DNA of 64,000 nt from HXMU1420-2 sp040830545 (lineage in GTDB: Bacteria; Pseudomonadota; Alphaproteobacteria; Rhodobacterales; Rhodobacteraceae): contig JBFOMB010000008.1 in the NCBI GenBank assembly GCA_040830545.1, forward strand, positions 135,361 to 199,360, in the 5' to 3' direction. The stretch's first letter is position 1. Each line of letters starts with the position of its first letter. Positions 16,401 through 27,100 of the stretch are shown here, one piece after another. The notes beneath the pieces are model-generated. The model saw nothing but the letters and a program-made list of their open reading frames with translations. It was not told the DNA's origin and did not search any database. A program made the position numbers and the translations under genes.

Positions 16401-16981
16401 TGAATTGGGAGAATGCGGTTCGCCGAGCCGAAGACCTCTCCGACCGCCTGCAGAAGCGCATGCTTCAACTCAGTGAAGAAAAGAACATCAAGGCTGCGCC
16501 GCCTGCCGTCCGCGGTGGCCTTGTCGTTATTCCGAAGGGTTTGCTGATAGCAAAGTCAGATGGCGCGGGCATCCCAAGAGGCTTTGCCGAAGATGCTGAA
16601 GCGAGGAAGAAGATCGAATTGCGCGCCATGCAGGCTGTGATGGACGCAGAGACGGAGTTGGGCAATGAGCCGATTGATGTCTCTGCGAGCAAGGTTGGTT
16701 ACGACATCCTTTCCTTCGATCCGAAAGCCAAGAAGCAACGCTTCATCGAGGTTAAGGGCCGGATTGAGGGTGCCAACTCGATCATGGTGACCAGGAACGA
16801 GATAATCACCTGCCTGAACAAACCAGAGGACTACATTCTGGCCGTCGTCCATGTGTCGGAGGGTTATACTCAAGAACCAAAATATGTTTGGCGGCCTTTC
16901 GATGTAGAGCCTGCCTTTGGCGTAACCGCTCAACAGTTCGACCTGAAGCATCTGCTCGGTCTCGCGGAGCCACCGCGATGA
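13460..16981 (+). CDS. SNF2-family helicase with C-terminal DUF3883
   Basis: A 1173-residue DNA-dependent ATPase/translocase. Helicase motifs: Walker A DDPGSGKT (134-141), DEAH (236-239), LLMSATPHNGK (near 270), and in the second RecA-like domain DAAGEGVNLQ, WNPNKIEQRFGRIHRIGQ (about 575-610). A long charged helical linker follows (about 860-1010). The C-terminal DUF3883 (near 1075-1135, RFIEVKGR) resembles restriction-endonuclease-like folds with a possible ExK core, so a nuclease role is possible but unproven. Ribosome site AAGGA precedes ATG 13460. Its stop overlaps the next gene as ATGA. DrmD of DISARM is a comparable helicase, but drmA, drmB and drmC are absent. Confidence 0.9.
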   Translation: MLNTQEACLEDIKSGALVEGLTSSGSAKIVNVEWFGDQAIKVVYEDANGDVQDRIVYRDEERTLRVAKSGTAFSFDASGEFLRLVTEAHRIKLAHHFDPYLAIHTSLVQPLPHQITAVYGEMLPRQPLRFLLADDPGSGKTIMAGLLIKELVARGDLERCLVVAPGSLVEQWQDELGEKFNLEFDILTRDMIEHSRSGNPFNDKNHLIARLDVLARSEELQEKLIRSTEWDLIISDEAHRMSASYFGNEVKRTKRYQLGEKLGQISRHLLLMSATPHNGKEADFQLFMALLDGDRFEGRFRDGVHYADTEDMMRRLTKEELLKFDGTPLFPERRAYTVHYELSDEEAALYASVTEYVREEMNRVQRFAEEDGKKKNNVGFALQILQRRLASSPAAIYQSLKRRRERLESELDEARLIARGKKHDLSSQDEMLGDEILSNIDEYNEEDIEVFEETISTTATSAESIEQLEIEVETLKGLELQALNVLKSGKDTKWTQLDKILDGELMIDADGARRKLIIFTEAKDTLQYLADKITGRLGKADAVDVIHGGVSREERRKVISRFMQDRELMVLVANDAAGEGVNLQRGHLMVNYDLPWNPNKIEQRFGRIHRIGQTEVCHLWNLVAANTREGQVYGRLLEKLETARSALKGRVYDVLGEMFEETSLKDLLWQAIQYGDREDVKAKLFQQIDGAVDYKHIEDLISKRKLTNDMMPQATVEEVRLKMERAEAERLQPHHIQSFFLEAFEHLGGKLKIREEGRFEITHVPVRIRERDRLIGTGAPIQKRYERICFDKKYINRQPVAEFVCPGHPLLEAVISLVREQYGHLLKQGAVMVDDSDLGNEVSAVFLLEHSIEDGRRTSRGTPQIVSQRLQFAGINEAGTVSSAGIAPHLDLRPATMEEMELVGDELRKSWLSGNLEEEVKGFAIIELAQEHLKEVKGRRIPEIEKTEREVQARLKKEINYWDSRAFELKEQEKAGKKTRLNWENAVRRAEDLSDRLQKRMLQLSEEKNIKAAPPAVRGGLVVIPKGLLIAKSDGAGIPRGFAEDAEARKKIELRAMQAVMDAETELGNEPIDVSASKVGYDILSFDPKAKKQRFIEVKGRIEGANSIMVTRNEIITCLNKPEDYILAVVHVSEGYTQEPKYVWRPFDVEPAFGVTAQQFDLKHLLGLAEPPR

Positions 16982-19900
16982 GTGCAAAGCCAGCCTACTT
17001 CGAACCGATCCGGGAGCGCTCCGCCAAACGGTGGGAGCAGCTCGATAGTGATCCGGAATTGGCAGCGCCTTGGCATCAGCTCTTCAAGCAGGTGCAAAGC
17101 CCACGCCATATTCTCTCGGAGCTTTTGCAGAATGCTGATGACGCGCATGCAACAGAGGCATCAGTCGAGATCTTAGATGGCTGTTTCCTCTTCTCGCACA
17201 ACGGAGAAGACTTCACCGAAGAGCATTTCGCTTCGCTTTGCAGGTTCGGCTACTCGAACAAGCGAGCGCTGCACACAATCGGATTCCGCGGGATCGGCTT
17301 CAAGAGCACGTTCAGCCTTGGGGAGCGTGTTGAGCTTTATACACCCACACTCTCCATTGGTTTCGATCATAAACGCTTTACCGAGCCCTTCTGGATGAAT
17401 GGCAGTGGCGTTCAGAGAGATCGGACCACCGTGCGGGTGGCGATTTCCGATGAGCACCGGGAAACCGAAGTTACGAAGAACCTAGAGGAATGGCTGAAGA
17501 GCCCTGTTTCACTCCTCTTTTTCCGCAATATCCGGCGGATCACGATTAATGGAAAAGAAGTCCACTGGGGCAGCTTTGGCGCTGGCCCTGTCGATGGAAC
17601 GGAATGGCTCGCTCTGCACGAAAAGCCAGACAAGCAGTTCCTGTTGGCCCGATCAACTCCAGAGAACTTCCCGGAAGACGCCCTGAGGGAAATACGCCAA
17701 GAGCGTATGTTGGGCGCGGATCAGGACATGGCGCTGCCCCCATGCCAGGTTGAAATTGTGGTCGGAGTGGAAGGGCGCCTCTTCGTGGTTCTACCAACAG
17801 GCGTAAAGACGGATTTGCCGTTCGCTTGCAACGCCCCATTCATTCAAGACCCTGCGCGCCTGAAGATCAAAGACCCCGAGACGTCTCCAACGAACCGCTG
17901 GCTTCTGGAGCGTGCCGGACGGCTCGCCGCTGACGTCATGCTCGACTGGTTAAGCAATACAAAACTGCATCCGGAAGAGAGAGCATCGGCCTACAACATG
18001 ATGCCGGATGTGGACCGGAGCAGCGCCGCTTTGGACGGAGTGTGCGGTGCTATTGTCGAAAAGTCGTTCGAGGTTGCCATACAGGACAAAGACCTTCTAC
18101 TGACCGATAACGGGCACCTTGCAGATAAAAATCAGGCTGTGGTCCTGCCGAAGGAAATCTTTGAGGTCTGGCCCCAAGAGCAGGCTACGGCTCTGTTCGA
18201 TGAGCAAGGGCGGGAGCCACTGTCCAAGCAAATCACTAACAGGAACATCACGAAGCTAAAGAACTGGAATGCTGTCGATGAGATCGACAATCAAGACGTT
18301 CTCGATGTCCTTCAAAGGAAGCATTTCCCGAAACCCTCCAGTTGGCGCCAGCTTCTCAATCTTTGGGCGTATCTGGATAAGCTCATTCAAAGCTATGAGT
18401 ATGACTGCTCAGAGGATGAGTTGCGTATCGTGCCGGTACAAAGCAAGGACATCCTTCTTGCAGCATCCGAGGTTGTTCGTTTGGGAGAAAAGCGCATTGT
18501 CCCAAGTGACGAAGACTGGGCGTTTCTCGGCAATCATCTTTCAGTTCTCAACCAGAATTGGATGCGCTTCCTAGCGGAGCAGCGCAGGATCGCGGATAAC
18601 GAAAAGAACAAGGAGCTGCACCGGCTTACCGAGCGCGCTCAAAGCCTTCTGGAAGCAATCGGGCTTGATGATGCAAGCGATACCGGAAAGGTGATCGATC
18701 AAGTTGCCGAAGCATTCTTCGCTACTCGTCCAGTGCAACTCGGCGATGCGGTGCGGCTAGCCCATGTGGCTGCTAAGCTTGGCGCTCAAATTGGGGAACA
18801 CTTCAAGTTTGTATGCGAGGATAAGAGGCTGAGACCGATAGGCAAGACCGTCGTCTATGATGAAGATGGCACTCTTGAGCTTCTGCTTCCAGACGACTGG
18901 GCGGAGCAGCATCTGCTCCACCCAGAATACTCCAAACAATTTCGCTCTTGCTCGAAAGAGGAATGGGAAGCTTGGGTCGGAAGCGGTCGTGCAGGAGTGA
19001 AAAACTTTGTTCCGCTTGAGCGTGAACAGTCGCGCATTTGGAATGAGATGTCTCTACAGCGCACGCTCAAAGAGCGAGGTTATACGAGCTCATACAATAC
19101 ACGTTATTCGAACCCTTCGTTCATAATGAGTGACTGGGATTTCGATTCCGAGTTCTGGGATCATTGGGAAGAGCTGGAAGACGAGCTTCCCGCAGTGTGG
19201 TCCAGGGTCGTGGAGTTCGTGTTAGCGGCTCCTTCTCAATGGACGAATTTCCTTTCTGCAACGGTGTCGGAAATTGCCTCCAACGGACACGAACGCCGGT
19301 TCATTCGTGACGGTCTCGCCCCAAAGTGGCTGGCCGAGCTCCGAGAAAAGCCATGTCTTCCGGACACCAGTGGGACGTACCGGAAACCTACGGAATTGCT
19401 GATGCGCACTCCCGAAACAGAGGCTCTGATGGACGTTGAGGCGTTCGTCCACGGGCGCCTCGATAGCGAATCAACTAAGCCGTTGCTCAAGCTACTTGGC
19501 GTATCAGATAGGCCGACCGGCCCGGAAAAGATACTCCAAAGGCTAAAAGGCCTGGCACAGGCGCAAACGCCGCCAGCACATGAAGTAGAGAAATGGTATC
19601 GCCGCCTCGATCAGTTGATCGATAGCAGCTCAACAGAGTCTTTCCAGAGTATCCGGGAAACTTTCGAAGGCGATCGCCTCATTCTGACGGAAGGCGGCAG
19701 CTGGGAAAATACCTTTGGGGCTTTCCTGTCCGGCGGCGAAGAGGACATTCCTGACATTCCTCTTGTACGCACGGCGGTACGCGACCTCACGCTTTGGCGG
19801 AAGATCGGGGTTGGTGAGAGACCAACGGCTGAGCTTGCCCTCGAATGGCTTAGAACACTCCCTGCTGGGACAGCTCTTCAGCCAGATATAGCAAGGCGCG

Positions 19901-21228
19901 TCAAAACGCTGGTCTCCCGCTATCCGGCGCGCATTTGGGATGACTGTGGACATTGGCTCAACCTAGCTGGCGAGTGGGTTCGCACAGATAGTTTTACCTA
20001 TGCCCTGTCTATGCAGACGCTAACGCGCTGGAGCCATCTGCACCAATGGGTCAGACAGAAGACTGCCGACTTTCAGATGCTCTCGGTTGAGCTGAACGAG
20101 ACCGAACCCTTCAACACCTTGCCACCCCTCGCTGCCCAAATCGAAGAGCGCTTCGATCAGCACGGGAAGCCAAGCGGTCAGCGCGCACAGCGTGCCTGGC
20201 TGAAGGAGCTTGGACTGCAGCTACGCCGCATCAAACTCGATAATGAACAAGAAGCACTCCGCATCCGGGAATTGGCAATAGCGCTTTCGCGCACACTCTG
20301 GCTCACCAGTCGCCACATCGAGATCATTCCATATATTGATGGAAAGCCCGCAGGAACAGCACGACAGGCTGATGCCCTTTGGCTTGGCGATACGCTGTAC
20401 GCCGAGGACAAGCCGCTTGCAAAGCTGGCAAAAGCCGTCGCCCAAGAACTTGGCAAGGCGTTCCAGAAGCAGGACATTGGTGATGCGATCAAGCTCTGCT
20501 TCGATCGCGATCCTGCCTACGTTCGCTCTTTCATGGAAGAGAACTTCGAACTCTTGACCGAGGAAGAGCTTGGCGATCATGCCATGCAAACAGGCGACGA
20601 CATTTCTGATCGGCCACCAGAAAGCGATGCCGAAGACCTTTCATCATCTGAGCCGGACAATGACAGTACCGAGAAAGACGCGTCCTCAGACGTAAACAGC
20701 GACGATGTCGATGCCTCCCAAACTTCTGAGGCCGTGATCGAGGATGAACCTGCCGAAGTAGATGAGCAGCAAGGCAAGCAAGGCGAAGGTGATGCGGATA
20801 GCGAAGAGGATATCATCTATCGCCCGGTCAAACCGCGGCATGCGAAGCCCCAGCTCATCGAACGATTTGCTGTTGCCAATGGCTTCAAGAAGGACGCGGA
20901 CGGCCACTTCTTCGCCGATGATGGGCGCACAATCGCGAAGGCCCACGGCTCCCTCTTCCCCTGGGAACTCCGCAGCGTCACCGGAGATGTGACAAAGCGT
21001 TTCTTACCCAAGGAACACTGTCTGGAACGCGACCCCCTTCAGCTCGGAGCCGATATCTGGGGCGTCTTGGAGCGCGAACCTGACAGCTATGCACTCATTC
21101 TTGCCGACCCCGATGACAAGCCCGTCGAAGCGTCCGGCAAGATGCTCAATGAACTTCGGGAGCGCGGCGTCCTAGCGCTGCATCCCTCAACATACAGACT
21201 GGTGATCGAACATGAAAAACAACTATAA
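16978..21228 (+). CDS. Sacsin-type GHKL (Hsp90-like) ATPase, giant protein
   Basis: A 1416-residue protein whose first 200 residues are an Hsp90/sacsin-like ATP-binding domain: SELLQNADDA (47-56) is the N-box and IGFRGIGFKS (101-110) the glycine-rich lid motif. The middle 1000 residues have no motif I can name. A very acidic, serine-rich linker (about 1200-1275) precedes a small C-terminal domain (YRPVKPRHAKPQLIERFAVANGF) resembling modules that accompany DUF3883-type defence proteins. The start is ATG 16978, overlapping the helicase stop as ATGA; upstream in-frame codons lie inside the helicase gene. Likely a conformational switch or sensor of the system. Confidence 0.85.
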   Translation: MSAKPAYFEPIRERSAKRWEQLDSDPELAAPWHQLFKQVQSPRHILSELLQNADDAHATEASVEILDGCFLFSHNGEDFTEEHFASLCRFGYSNKRALHTIGFRGIGFKSTFSLGERVELYTPTLSIGFDHKRFTEPFWMNGSGVQRDRTTVRVAISDEHRETEVTKNLEEWLKSPVSLLFFRNIRRITINGKEVHWGSFGAGPVDGTEWLALHEKPDKQFLLARSTPENFPEDALREIRQERMLGADQDMALPPCQVEIVVGVEGRLFVVLPTGVKTDLPFACNAPFIQDPARLKIKDPETSPTNRWLLERAGRLAADVMLDWLSNTKLHPEERASAYNMMPDVDRSSAALDGVCGAIVEKSFEVAIQDKDLLLTDNGHLADKNQAVVLPKEIFEVWPQEQATALFDEQGREPLSKQITNRNITKLKNWNAVDEIDNQDVLDVLQRKHFPKPSSWRQLLNLWAYLDKLIQSYEYDCSEDELRIVPVQSKDILLAASEVVRLGEKRIVPSDEDWAFLGNHLSVLNQNWMRFLAEQRRIADNEKNKELHRLTERAQSLLEAIGLDDASDTGKVIDQVAEAFFATRPVQLGDAVRLAHVAAKLGAQIGEHFKFVCEDKRLRPIGKTVVYDEDGTLELLLPDDWAEQHLLHPEYSKQFRSCSKEEWEAWVGSGRAGVKNFVPLEREQSRIWNEMSLQRTLKERGYTSSYNTRYSNPSFIMSDWDFDSEFWDHWEELEDELPAVWSRVVEFVLAAPSQWTNFLSATVSEIASNGHERRFIRDGLAPKWLAELREKPCLPDTSGTYRKPTELLMRTPETEALMDVEAFVHGRLDSESTKPLLKLLGVSDRPTGPEKILQRLKGLAQAQTPPAHEVEKWYRRLDQLIDSSSTESFQSIRETFEGDRLILTEGGSWENTFGAFLSGGEEDIPDIPLVRTAVRDLTLWRKIGVGERPTAELALEWLRTLPAGTALQPDIARRVKTLVSRYPARIWDDCGHWLNLAGEWVRTDSFTYALSMQTLTRWSHLHQWVRQKTADFQMLSVELNETEPFNTLPPLAAQIEERFDQHGKPSGQRAQRAWLKELGLQLRRIKLDNEQEALRIRELAIALSRTLWLTSRHIEIIPYIDGKPAGTARQADALWLGDTLYAEDKPLAKLAKAVAQELGKAFQKQDIGDAIKLCFDRDPAYVRSFMEENFELLTEEELGDHAMQTGDDISDRPPESDAEDLSSSEPDNDSTEKDASSDVNSDDVDASQTSEAVIEDEPAEVDEQQGKQGEGDADSEEDIIYRPVKPRHAKPQLIERFAVANGFKKDADGHFFADDGRTIAKAHGSLFPWELRSVTGDVTKRFLPKEHCLERDPLQLGADIWGVLEREPDSYALILADPDDKPVEASGKMLNELRERGVLALHPSTYRLVIEHEKQL

Positions 21229-24133
21229 GAAGAAACTCATTGAAGTGGCGATCCCGCTGGAAGCCATCAACGCCGCTTCCGCGCGCGAAAAATCCATTCG
21301 GCATGGCCATCCATCAACACTGCACCTTTGGTGGGCGCGCCGCCCGCTTGCAGCCTGCCGCGCGGTGTTGTTCTGCCAACTGGTTAATGATCCGTCCGAA
21401 TATGTCGATAAACTGCTTGACGATGAGAAAACGCGCAAGGGAGCTGAAGCCGAGTTCAGGGCGCGCGAGAGTAAACGGGAACAGGACAAAGCTGAAGGTA
21501 AAGCCATCCCGCCTGACGAAAAACCGCTTAGCCTCGAAGACATCGCGATCGAGCTCGAACGCAAGCGTCTCTTCAAGATCATCGAGGAGCTGGTGAAGTG
21601 GGAGAACAGCACCAACGAGGAAGTCTTGGAGCGCGCCCGTGCTGAAATCCGGCGCTGCTGCGGCGACGAGCTTCCGCCAGTCTACGACCCGTTTTCCGGC
21701 GGTGGCTCGATTCCGCTGGAGGCTCAGCGACTTGGACTGCCCGCCTATGGCTCGGACCTAAATCCGGTTGCCGTAATGATCGGCAAAGCCATGATCGAGA
21801 TACCGCCAAAATTCAAGGATATGGAACCCATCCACCCCGGCGGAAAGGAGCGAAACCACTACCGGAACGCCGAGGGTCTCGCAGAAGATGTGAAATACTA
21901 CGGTGATTGGGTGCGTGCGAGAGCGTGGGAGCGTATCGGGCATCTCTACCCAGAAGTGGCTCTCCCAAGTGAGCTTGGCGGCGGTACAGCGACGGTGATC
22001 GCCTGGATATGGGCTCGCACTGTACCCAGTCCGGACCCGGCATTCGCAAGTGCCGAGGTTCCTCTTGTTTCAAGTTACCTCCTTACAAATAAGAAGGGGA
22101 AAGAGGTCTATTTGGCTCCGACAGTTGATAAGATATCGAAGACGATTTCTTTTAGCATAGAGACTGGCGGCGGGTCTGACACAATCAAAAAGGCTTCAAA
22201 AGGGAACAAGCTTGGCCGAGCAAACTTCTCTTGCTTCTATTCGGATGCCCCCATTTCGGGCGAGTATGTTGATGCCGCGGCAGCCAAAGGATTAATGGGA
22301 CGGCAGGTTGTTGCCGCCATCCTAGATGGCCCCAATGGGCAGGTATTTGTTTCCGCCGATGATGTTGGTCTCGGAAAAGTTGACACGACAGCCACTCGAA
22401 TTCTTGATGAAATTGATTTGAGCGCACTGGAAGTGCCGTGCCGCGGGACGTTTGCAAGCAATGCTCAAGGGCGGAAGTACGGCTTCGAGACTTTCAAAGA
22501 CTATTATCTCCCCCGTCAACTAGTTGCGCTTGCGACTTTCAGTGACCTGATCGAGGACCTACACAAACAGGTGGCTATTGATGCAAGAGCGGCGTTTGAT
22601 GGAAGCTCAAATGATGCAGCCAAAGATTATGCGAATGCTATCGCGCTATATTTTGCTTTCGCTATAGACCGAATGGCGGATGCCGGTAGTTCCATGGCAA
22701 CATGGTCGTCAAGCGGTTTCATCCGCTTCACCTACGCCCGACAGGGCATCGCGATGACATGGGATTTTGTCGAATGCAATCCGTTTAGTCGCCGCACTGG
22801 GGGACTCACTGGAGCAGTGCAATGGATTGAGCGTGTTCTCAATGAACTGCCCGCCAAAGGTCTGGGTAAGATCGAACAAGCAGATGCTCAGACGATCATC
22901 TTGCCACAGGGCGCGATCCTGAACACCGACCCACCCTACTACGACAACATGCAATACTCAGATCTTTCAGATTATTTCTATGTCTGGCTTAGGCGATCAC
23001 TGAAGCGCGTCTTCCCCGATCTAACTCGCTACTTGGCTGTCCCAAAATCGGAGGAGCTGATCGCGTCTCCATACCGACATGACAAAGATGAAAAGGCGGC
23101 GGATCGCTTCTTCCTGGATGGGATGACTGAAGCAATGTCATCTCTAGAAAAGCAATCGAACCCCGGCTTTCCCGCCGCGATTTATTATGCCTTCAAGCAA
23201 AGTGAAGTTGAGACGTCAGGCATTGCTTCCACAGGTTGGGCAACGTTCCTCTCAGCAGTGATCGCAGCAGGATTTTCGATCGTCGGAACATGGCCTGTAC
23301 GAACGGAGAGGTCGGCAAGGATTGTTGCCACTGGAACAAACGCTTTGGCCAACTCGGTCGTCTTGGTCTGCAGAAAGAAGGAGGATAGTGCTGAGACGAT
23401 CACCCGGGCTGAATTCATTCGTGCGCTGAAGAGAGAGCTTCCACCAGCCATCGCCGAACTACAGGCTGCCAATGTTTCACCGGCTGACATGCCACAGTCG
23501 GCCATCGGCCCCGGTATGGGAGTCTTTTCACGCTACGCAGCAGTGCTGGAGGCCGACGACAACCCAATGACGGTCAAGACGGCTCTTCAATTGATCAACC
23601 GAGAGCTAGACGAGTTCTTGAACGACATCCAAGGCGAATTCGACCCGGAGACACGGTTCTCGATCACCTGGTACGAACAGAATGGTCTGACGGAAGGGGA
23701 TTTCGGTTCAGCCGACAGTCTGGCCCGTGCGCGCGGAATTTCAGTAGATGAAGTCAAACATGCTGGCATAGTTAAATCAGAAGCTGGAAGGGTCCGCATA
23801 TTCAAGCGCGACGAGTTGTTAGATAATTGGGACCCGAACACCGATCCGCATATAACGATCTGGGAATGCTGCCAGTATTTGATCAGCGCACTGGAGAACG
23901 AGGGCGAATACGCTGCGGCACTACTGCTCAAGAAGTTGGGTGCGGACAAGGCCGAGGCCGTGAAAGACCTCGCCTACTGCCTATACGACATATGTTCGAA
24001 CAAGCGGAAGGAGGCGAAGGAAGCGACCTCCTACAACGCCCTGATCGCGGTATGGACTGAACTAACACGCCAGGCGGCTACGATCTCGGACTACGAGATG
24101 ACGGGCGACCGCCAGACGGCAATGAATATCTAA
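21212..24133 (+). CDS. DUF1156 adenine-specific DNA methyltransferase (COG1743-like)
   Basis: A 973-residue predicted N6-adenine methyltransferase. The N-terminal DUF1156 is clear (KKLIEVAIPLEAINAASAREKSIRHGHPSTLHLWWARRP, about 8-46). SAM-binding motif I is DPFSGGG (159-165), then SDLNP (181-185); the catalytic motif is DPPYY (573-577). The order motif I, long specificity-like region, motif IV fits alpha-type enzymes. The start lies 17 bases inside the preceding gene, so translation is coupled. In this operon it probably marks self DNA or modifies DNA as part of defence. It lies 10 bases before the ATPase gene. Confidence 0.92.
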   Translation: MKNNYKKKLIEVAIPLEAINAASAREKSIRHGHPSTLHLWWARRPLAACRAVLFCQLVNDPSEYVDKLLDDEKTRKGAEAEFRARESKREQDKAEGKAIPPDEKPLSLEDIAIELERKRLFKIIEELVKWENSTNEEVLERARAEIRRCCGDELPPVYDPFSGGGSIPLEAQRLGLPAYGSDLNPVAVMIGKAMIEIPPKFKDMEPIHPGGKERNHYRNAEGLAEDVKYYGDWVRARAWERIGHLYPEVALPSELGGGTATVIAWIWARTVPSPDPAFASAEVPLVSSYLLTNKKGKEVYLAPTVDKISKTISFSIETGGGSDTIKKASKGNKLGRANFSCFYSDAPISGEYVDAAAAKGLMGRQVVAAILDGPNGQVFVSADDVGLGKVDTTATRILDEIDLSALEVPCRGTFASNAQGRKYGFETFKDYYLPRQLVALATFSDLIEDLHKQVAIDARAAFDGSSNDAAKDYANAIALYFAFAIDRMADAGSSMATWSSSGFIRFTYARQGIAMTWDFVECNPFSRRTGGLTGAVQWIERVLNELPAKGLGKIEQADAQTIILPQGAILNTDPPYYDNMQYSDLSDYFYVWLRRSLKRVFPDLTRYLAVPKSEELIASPYRHDKDEKAADRFFLDGMTEAMSSLEKQSNPGFPAAIYYAFKQSEVETSGIASTGWATFLSAVIAAGFSIVGTWPVRTERSARIVATGTNALANSVVLVCRKKEDSAETITRAEFIRALKRELPPAIAELQAANVSPADMPQSAIGPGMGVFSRYAAVLEADDNPMTVKTALQLINRELDEFLNDIQGEFDPETRFSITWYEQNGLTEGDFGSADSLARARGISVDEVKHAGIVKSEAGRVRIFKRDELLDNWDPNTDPHITIWECCQYLISALENEGEYAAALLLKKLGADKAEAVKDLAYCLYDICSNKRKEAKEATSYNALIAVWTELTRQAATISDYEMTGDRQTAMNI

Positions 24134-24143
24134 GAGGCAGACG

Positions 24144-27100
24144 ATGGCGAAGAGTACAAGGCACTACGTTTTTGAAGGGATGGAGCTTCTTCCGGAAGCC
24201 CTAACACCGTTTGTGGAGAAGCGACTGGACAGCTCGATCAATGGGCATTGGCAGGTCGAAGTCATGGACCGCGTATTTGGTTTGAAGGCCAGCGGAGGGA
24301 GCATTAACTGGGATCAGCAGGCGCTGCTGAAGACGATGATGGCCTTCTGGAAGGAAGCCTTCTCCACCGTCCTTGGACATCCGGAACGCTCGTATGTGTC
24401 TGAGTTGCTCGAAGTACGCAACAGGCTATCTCACAATGAGACGTTTACGTACGACGATGCGGAACGTGCCCTGGACTCGATGCGGCGCCTGATGGAGTCG
24501 ATCAGCGCCGGTGATGCCGCAGACCAGATCGGTAAAATGCGTGATACCATTCTTCGCACAAAATATACGGAGCTACAGCGCAACGAAGAACGCAGAAAGT
24601 CGCAAAAACTATCGATATCCGTGGAGACCGTTGCTGGCCTGCTACCTTGGCGAGATGTAATCGAGCCTCATAACGACGTTGCCACTGGTGAATTCAAGCA
24701 GGCTGAGTTTGCCGCCGACCTTGGCAAAGTGCATTCAGGAAGCGCGCCTTCTGAATATCGCGATCCCAAAGAATTTTTTAGTCGCACCTACCTCACCGAT
24801 GGCCTTAGCAGCCTCTTGATCGGTGCCGCGAAGCGGCTTTCCGACGCTGGCGGCGATCCAGTGGTCGAACTACAGACGAATTTTGGGGGCGGCAAGACGC
24901 ACTCGATGCTGGGTCTTTATCACATGGTCGGCGGCACACCGGCGCACGACCTCCCTGGTCTGGATCAACTGCTCAAAGATCACGAGCTGGATGTGCCGAA
25001 GAAGGTCAACCGTGCAGTTCTGGTTGGAACGTCGCGTGGGCCACAGGATGTGATCAGTACCGATGATGGTCTGAAAATTAGGACGACGTGGGGCGAACTG
25101 GCTTGGCAACTTGGCGGCGTCGAAGCCTACAAGATGATCGCCGAGAATGATGCGAAGGGTATCGCGCCTGGCTCGAACTTGCTGGAGATAATCTTCAAAA
25201 AGTATGCACCCTGCCTAATCCTGATCGATGAATGGGTTGCTTACCTACGACAAATCTACAAAGTCGATGGCCTGCCGTCAGGTTCCTTCGATGCAAACCT
25301 CTCCTTCGTTCAATCTTTGACTGAAGCGGTAAAGGCCAGCCCCGGAACACTACTTGTCGCGTCATTGCCAGCCTCGCAGATCGAAGTTGGCGGTGAAGGC
25401 GGACAGGAAGCGCTTTCACGCCTGAAGCAAACCTTTTCCCGCGTTGAGTCCTCTTGGCGTCCTGCGTCCCAGGAAGAGAGCTACGAGATCGTTCGTCGTA
25501 GATTGTTCAAGTCTATTCCGGGCGATAAGCACCATCATAAGGACAACGCGCTGAAGCAGTTTGCCAAGCTGTATCGTGAAAACAGCAATGATTTCCCCCA
25601 AGGCTGTGCGGACGAGGACTACCGGCGAAAACTCGAAAAGGCCTATCCGATCCACCCGGAGCTTTTCGACCAGCTTTACACAAGCTGGGGCTCTTTGGAG
25701 AAGTTCCAGCGAACCCGCGGTGTTCTGCGTCTGATGGCACAGGTCATCCATGAGCTTTGGATGAGCAACGATCCTTCAATCATGATCATGCCGGGAAGCG
25801 TAGCAATAAGCTCGGCGAGGGTGGAGCCCGAGCTGCTCCATTATCTTGACGTGAACTGGCAGTCGATCATCGCGGGTGACGTAGATGGGACGTCTTCTAC
25901 ACCATATAAGATTGACCAGTCTGCGCCAAACCTAAACCGCTACTCGGCCACGCGGCGAGTGGCACGCTCCATCTTCATGGGTTCGGCACCCACGCATGCT
26001 CAAAAAAACAAGGGGCTGGATGATAAACAGATTAATCTAGGTGTAGTCCAGCCGGGAGAACGCCCAGCAATTTTTGGAGACGCTCTTCGCCGCCTGACAA
26101 ACCAGGCAAAATACATGCACAGCGACCTCGGTCGCTATTGGTACTCGATGTCTCCGAGTCTGAACCGCCTCGCGGCAGACAAGGCTGCGCAGCTGGAAGA
26201 AGCATTGGTTTTGGTCACTATCGATCAGGAGCTGAACAAGTACATAAATGGCATTACCGATCGTGGTCATTTCGACGCTATCCAGGTCGCTCCAGCAAGC
26301 TCAGCGGACGTGCCCGATGATGCCGGTGGCGTGCGCGCTGTCATCCTCGGCGTCGCACATCCGCACAATGGCCGAGATGGATCGGAGGCCCAAAAGGCTG
26401 CGAGAGAAATTCTGATGCAAAGGGGTACGGTCCCACGTGTGTATCGAAATACTCTGGTCTTTATCGCTGCTGAAGCACGGCAAATTGACAGCCTTAAGGA
26501 GGCGGTGCGTGCTGCACTTGGATGGGACCAGGTCGCACGTGAGTCCGACAATGGCCGTCTGGACCTCAAGACCAGTGACATCAGCATGGCAAAAGACAAA
26601 CAGAAAGAGGCGCGAGAGACTATGCGCACTAGGCTCCAAGAGTGTTGGAGCTACCTCCTTTATCCGCACCAAGATTCTGCCCATGCCGAATTTGAGTGGT
26701 CTTCGGGCAAGATACCGGCACAAGATGGACTTCTGTCCCGCGCAAGCCGAAAGCTTGTTAGCGATGAAGCGTTGTTGCCAGAACTTGGTCCAACGCGGCT
26801 CGATCGCGACCTTCAGAAATACATTTGGAACGGAAAACCGCACCTGCATCTAAAAGACCTTTGGGAATACTTGAACAGGTATCTGTATCTGCCGCGCATC
26901 AAGAACCAGCAGGTCTTAGTGAAGGCAGTTCAAGCCGCGGTCACAGGCATCGTTGCAGGTCCGTTCGCGTACGCAGATGGCTGGGACGAAGCATCCGATA
27001 GCTATTCCGGGCTCTTGATTGAGAGCACGCGTGATCCTCACGTCATCATCAGTGGCGAGAGCGTGATCTTGAAGCCGGATGTTGCTGAAGCACACCGGCC

